The notes beneath the pieces are model-generated. The model worked only from the letters and a program-made list of their open reading frames with translations. It was not told the DNA's origin and made no database searches. A stretch of DNA of 64,000 nucleotides. Source: Psilocybe azurescens (taxonomy: Eukaryota; Basidiomycota; Agaricomycetes; Agaricales; Agrocybaceae). Positions 59,902-64,000 of this stretch are shown here, one piece after another. The number at the start of each line of letters is the position of its first letter. The first letter of the stretch is position 1. The stretch covers positions 62,001-126,000 of the forward strand of contig JAJIRX010000866.1 in the NCBI GenBank assembly GCA_023853785.1, written 5' to 3'. The position numbers and the translations under genes were made by a program.

Positions 59902-61625
59902 TTATGCTATATGGGGTATAAATGCAGTCCAGTCTACTCTTTCGAATCCATCGGGAGGAATGCTTCCCAAGCATATAAACGCAATGATGAAGAGTGTAAA
60001 TCGTGAAGGGACATATACCAGTATGCCTCCAGCTCCTACTAAATATTCTACATAGAAAAGTGTTCCTTCGAAACACCCATCTTCAAAATCTGAGGAGGCG
60101 CGCTCGAGGAGATAGTTCAAGACGTTAGTCAGCAAAATAATAGCAGGAATTATAGTGATGATAAGGGAGGCAACCCGCCATGCGGTCTGCTCGCTGTGGG
60201 TGGCAAAACTCCCCGACCAGGCGGCCATGTGTATACTGCCGAACACCACCCCAAGGATCGCTGCCCCTGTTCGGATCCAGCTCACTGCTCCGGGTACCAT
60301 CATGGGCGCATAGAACATCGGCACTCTCACCGCACCTGTTGCCACTTTCTTCGACTCATCAGACTCTACTATATCGCCCAATCCATCGAGAACATTCTTA
60401 ATCGGCCAGTAAACGAAAGCATCAAATAGGGCTGAGAAGAGCCCTTCCTTCTTGACATACTCTCCGACCATTATGAAAGGTCGAAGTAAAGCATCTCGAG
60501 TAGAGGTCGCCGTCTTCGAAATTTGCATATGTAGCCGGGTTTTGAATGGGGTGGGTTCGACTACGGGTTCAGGCCGCAACTGCTTGTTTTTCGCTTCAGA
60601 AGCTCTCAGGATGTCCATGTATACCCAATGCTCTTCATCCACAATCCGTGCATACGGACGGGCCACTGCAGCGTCGGTCTTGGTCTCTGACTGCGGCTCC
60701 TGCTGACGTTCAGCGGCGGGATTAGAATCCGATTTAGGCTCGGGATTATGCGCAGTGATGGCAGGACACTCTGCATCAGGAATTGGATCGGATTTGAAGT
60801 CGACCCGGACAGAATAACGGACATCGAGGGGCTTGTTCCACCAAAAGCGTACATCGCCCCGTTCAGAGTGGTGAATGCCAAAGTAACGATCTCTAGCTCC
60901 GTAATAGTCAATCCTTGGGCGCGTCTGGCGATACACTGAACAGCGAACCAGGCGACTTGTACCATGACGATAACCTTCGAGAACAGGTCTCCTTTGCTGC
61001 GATCCACGATGTCCTCCTTGGTGATGTTTGGGAAATCTATCGAGCCGGCTTCGAGATGTTTGTGAAATTTCTCGATCGAGAGAGTTTGGGTTGGAACTCC
61101 GTTTCGGTATAGCATGAAGCCTCCCATGACAAGGAAGTGACCGTGCACCTTTGTCCATCCATGATCTGATGTCAAATAGGCCCATAGACGTGACATTAGA
61201 TAGTGAACCTACGCTGAAGATAGGGATCACCCACCTTCATAAATTTTAGCTATATTACTCGCTTGCAGCCACTGTCGCATGGCCCATATCATAAGTAGCT
61301 CCGGGGCAATGATAGCCCAGAACATTAATCCAACGCGACGTCGAAAGATGACAAAATCGGAATCATGTGGGGAGGGGATGTTGGGGTGAACAGAGACCCA
61401 GCTACACGCAAAGACCGTTACAATGCAGCTCCACACAATCTCTGACATCGTTCGCAGGTTTTGAGAGCTCGCATCTCTGGCGGAAAAATCCAAAGTATCG
61501 GCATTGGGCGATGTCGATATCCAAAAATCCGATAAAGATTGGGGAAAGACCACGGAGACCGCAGGCCTCGCGTTGATGAACGATAATCGCGATGCGACGG
61601 CCATTACGAGGAGAACGAAGTACAT
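59902..61625 (-). CDS. Agaricomycete multi-TM membrane protein of unknown function
   Basis: ATG 61625 (MYFVLLVMAVASRLSFINAR). Two exons are joined over an intron of about 65 bases (roughly 61231-61167). Family marks are LRTMSEIVWSCIVTVFACSW, VSVHPNIPSP, VGLMFWAIIAPELLMIWAMR, GWTKVHGHFLVMGGFMLY, QCIARRAQGLTITELEIVTL and FWWNKPLDVRYSVRV. The C-terminal half has about four more spans (WIRTGAAILGVVFGSIHMAA, SLIITIIPAIILLTNVLNYL, FTLFIIAFICLGSIPP). This family is widespread and duplicated in mushrooms, with no known role. The frame slips at the A/T run 60843-60846; one more base would join LNGAMYAF to WWNKPLDV and make one protein. Without that correction it appears as two overlapping open frames. 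Confidence 0.75.
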
Positions 61626-62160
61626 CGAATGGAATTCTTGTTCAAGCTGTTGATATGTAGAGCTTCGTCGAGTCCTCGAAGGGCCAATGATCTGTCAGTG
61701 GGAAAAGGCTCTGGGAAATGGTGAGATGGGGAGGCCATGAAGATGCAGGGATGTCCGAAGGTACCCTTAAAGCTCCTTAAAGTCTGTAAAAGCTGTGAAA
61801 AACGGATGGTACCTGAGCCAAGCCAATGTTCATGTGTATTGACCTTAGGTGCCAAAAATAGATTATTATCAACAACTCAAGGCACAATATCACAGCCTGT
61901 CACCGGATATGTACCGGGCACTTGCAAGGACGCTTTTAAAACGAGGAACACTAGAAGAACAGGACAACAAGAGATGCGCGCTTTTTTTTTACAATACTTT
62001 ACAACAGTCTGAGAAGCTTCTTCGTGGACATCAGCCTCGTAAAATTACATTTACGGTTCTATATATGCATGATTAAACTTTAGTCCTTTGAAAATAGTAC
62101 CCTCAGCCATATTCGAGTCCTGACAGTGATACTTATTATTACTATCCTTGACGTTGTCCT
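61626..62160. other. Intergenic spacer
   Basis: Promoter of the membrane-protein gene and 3' flank of the amidohydrolase. A T10 run lies near 61983. No gene recognised. Confidence 0.45.
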
Positions 62161-64000
62161 TCAAAAGGTCTCGACAATACCCCTTTCAGCCGAAAGAACA
62201 CCTACGGCCTTGCTCTCAAAATCAATAACACTTCCGCCTGAGTATAGGATAAGGTCAGGTATGGAGAATCTATGCAACTTCACTCCCAGCGCTTTGTGGA
62301 GGTTAGTAGAAGCAAGTGCGATCGCTTGCGATTTACTGATGGTCCCATTTGCCTCGAGCGCAGCCTGTATGGTCATGGTTGATATGTTAGGGACGACGTG
62401 CATGGTACATCAGACACGAGGTAGAGAACGCACCCAAGCTATTTCAAACCTTGTATTGCGTGCGCCTGATTCGTTAACCACCCCAAGGGCAACATTGACG
62501 CCCGCATCCAGTAATGTAGTCAGAGAGCTTTGCTGCGAGAGCGGTGGCCCTGGGAGTCTTTATATACATTAGACTAATTTAGTAGGCCTGGTGGATCAAA
62601 ATAAACGTACATTCTTCTACTCTCCCAAGTACCCGGGTAGGGTCTCGACGAGGTGAGGATCACACTGACGCCAGCAGATGCAATTTGTTTAGCAAGTAGA
62701 TGCGCCTCAGAACCACCAGATAACGTCAATTTGAGCTTCTGGCCACTATGGATCTCGTATTCTCGCTTAAGGCTCAGAAGAGTGGTGATAATATCCGCAT
62801 TCTCGACGGACACTACCAATGGTATTTTTCCCTACGCCAAAGTGGATAAGATATCATATTTCGATCAATATTGATGGAGAACAGAACAGATGTGTACATA
62901 CTTTGCGCACCCGGTTCCATGCATCAGCAGTTTCAGATTCATGAATATGGGACGACCCGACTGACCCAAATAGCAGCGATCGTAGAGCAGCTATCTGAGT
63001 GCTCACGCTGACAGGGAGATCCAAGCTTATGGTGACATGTAGCGCGGTCTCTGATTGTATTATAGCGCCTCTCCCAAGGGCGTTCTGAGATCCAGTTCTG
63101 AAAGCAGCCGAAATACCTTGTAGGAAGCCACTTCCCGAGGGAGGTGTAACGGAAGTTGTAATACCACCTCTATGGGCCAGCCTAGTAGACGTTTAGATGG
63201 GAAAAGATTTTGCGGTCAGAATCGAAATAGCAATATCCAAAAGAGAGAGATAGACCGACAGAAGATTTCTTCCTTCAAATGCAAGTCCATCCACTGCCCT
63301 GATTATGCTTGCCTTCCCAGAAAGTAGAGAAGGTAGATCTCCATTGACTAGAGGATCGAGCACGTTCCCATCATTTGTTGAAGGTTCAAGGCGAATCTCC
63401 ACCAGTCCGAGTGGGGAACCATAAGTAGTCAAGCCAGGTGCGATGGATCCGCCTTCAAGGTCGATATAATTCACTGAGTTACCACTCATTTCTTCCGCAC
63501 AACTATCAGCCGAACGCTGGATACATACAATCTTCCCGTCATGAACGACAACAGTCCTTCCCAGGCCAGCTTCATCGTCGAAAACGGTCTCAAGTTGTCC
63601 TCCATCCTCGACGTTTATCTCATCGAACCCGACGAGACTCTTAATGCCGGAGATGACGACCTTTCCAACGAGCTGAGTGCCTTGGAGAGGAGGCAGTCCT
63701 TCCCACTCGACAGTATCGTTCTTTTCCTTATCCCAGTTGGGCACCTCGGGGAGTTCTTGGAACGGAGCTGGCTTGTGAAGGACATGTGGGTCAGAGAGCT
63801 GTGGGATTCCGTCGACATACACTTGCTCGGGAGTAGAGCCCAGAGATAGTGGATGCGAATCCCAAACAACGATGTCTAAAAGGAAAGGTACATGTTATCT
63901 ATGCACACTCACAGGAGTACATTAAAAGGAGGTCTACCTGCGTCAAATCCTGTGTCTTCTGATTAGCTGGAAATTTCGGAAAAATAATATTAGCTTTCAG
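62161..64000 (-). CDS. Amidohydrolase-superfamily protein (CE9-annotated fungal type), 5' end cut
   Basis: The stop is at 62161-62163 and the gene continues past the right edge. From the right, visible blocks are DIVVWDSHPLSLGSTPEQVY, VDGIPQLSDPHVLHK, FDEINVEDGGQLETVFDDEA, GLGRTVVVHDGKIVCI, NYIDLEGGSIAPGLTTYGSP (the N-terminal amidohydrolase turn GxxxxPGLT), AHRGGITTSVTPPSGSGFLQ, GKIPLVVSVENADIITTLLS and AALEANGTISKSQAIALAST. Such fungal proteins are often annotated as carbohydrate esterase family 9; hydrolysis of an amide bond in a metal centre is inferred, and the substrate is unknown. A VVWDSH block before a second IAPGLT-type block suggests two amidohydrolase units in one chain, as known for this group. 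Confidence 0.7.

Noticed and set aside
59902..61230. A single 442-codon open frame that starts inside the intron of the membrane-protein gene
   Set aside because: Its first ~150 residues are an out-of-frame shadow. The real protein uses the other frame up to the A/T run at 60843-60846 and this frame only afterwards.
1..64000. tRNA or other structured RNA genes
   Set aside because: Sequences resembling a T-loop (such as GGTTCGAATCA near 49027) fall inside coding exons and have no matching acceptor stem.

Overview
The window looks like nuclear DNA of an agaricomycete mushroom-forming fungus (Basidiomycota). Genes are compact and dense in spliceosomal introns of about 50-60 bases with GTRNGT donors. 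Several families present are typical of that group: WSC-domain secreted proteins, DUF6534-type and other 7-TM membrane proteins, C2-like/multi-TM proteins, Ser-rich single-pass proteins and HlyB/MsbA-like ABC half-transporters. I see no rRNA, tRNA, CRISPR array or bacterial-type operon. All gene models were spliced by eye, so exon ends are approximate unless stated.

Layout. 0-2.6 kb: 5' part of a C2/TM protein gene running off the left edge, a MITE-like element and unassigned DNA. 2.6-13.5 kb: a BuGZ/ZNF207-like zinc-finger gene, two tandem 7-TM paralogues, a microsomal glutathione S-transferase and pyruvate dehydrogenase E1-alpha. 13.5-19.7 kb: gene-poor, with one small secreted Cys-rich protein, a 1.5-kb element with 0.5-kb terminal inverted repeats, and a retroelement-like coding relic. 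19.7-32.8 kb: a single-pass Ser-rich membrane protein, a small Pro-rich TM protein, an IML2/TTC39-like protein, an amino-acid permease and an intact F-box gene. 33.4-38.5 kb: tartrate-dehydrogenase-like enzyme, TauD-type dioxygenase, short-chain dehydrogenase and a broken Hsp20 gene. 38.9-46.3 kb: ARMC8/Gid5 homologue, DUF6534 protein and a two-WSC-domain protein. 47.9-49.9 kb: second, damaged copy of the C2/TM gene, inverted relative to the first. 51.3-58.5 kb: two ABC half-transporter paralogues with a third decayed copy between them. 58.6-64 kb: cis-prenyltransferase, another membrane protein, and an amidohydrolase that leaves the right edge.

Roles. Housekeeping functions are acetyl-CoA production, dolichol synthesis, GID/CTLH ubiquitin ligation, mitotic or splicing zinc finger and lipid-droplet/mitochondrial TPR protein. 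They are interspersed with fast-evolving surface and transport families that have duplicated locally.

The most important cross-cutting observation is that many conserved genes (pyruvate dehydrogenase, BuGZ, TauD, ARMC8, IML2, an ABC transporter and others) each carry one or more apparent +/-1 frame slips, nearly always in a homopolymer run. This fits homopolymer-length errors in the assembly better than gene decay. By contrast the Hsp20 gene and the 48-kb C2/TM copy carry substitution-type stops and look like genuine pseudogenes. I did not find a convincing wholly new biological system. The best candidates for undescribed biology are the long-TIR element and the ABC transporter family with a reduced membrane domain.
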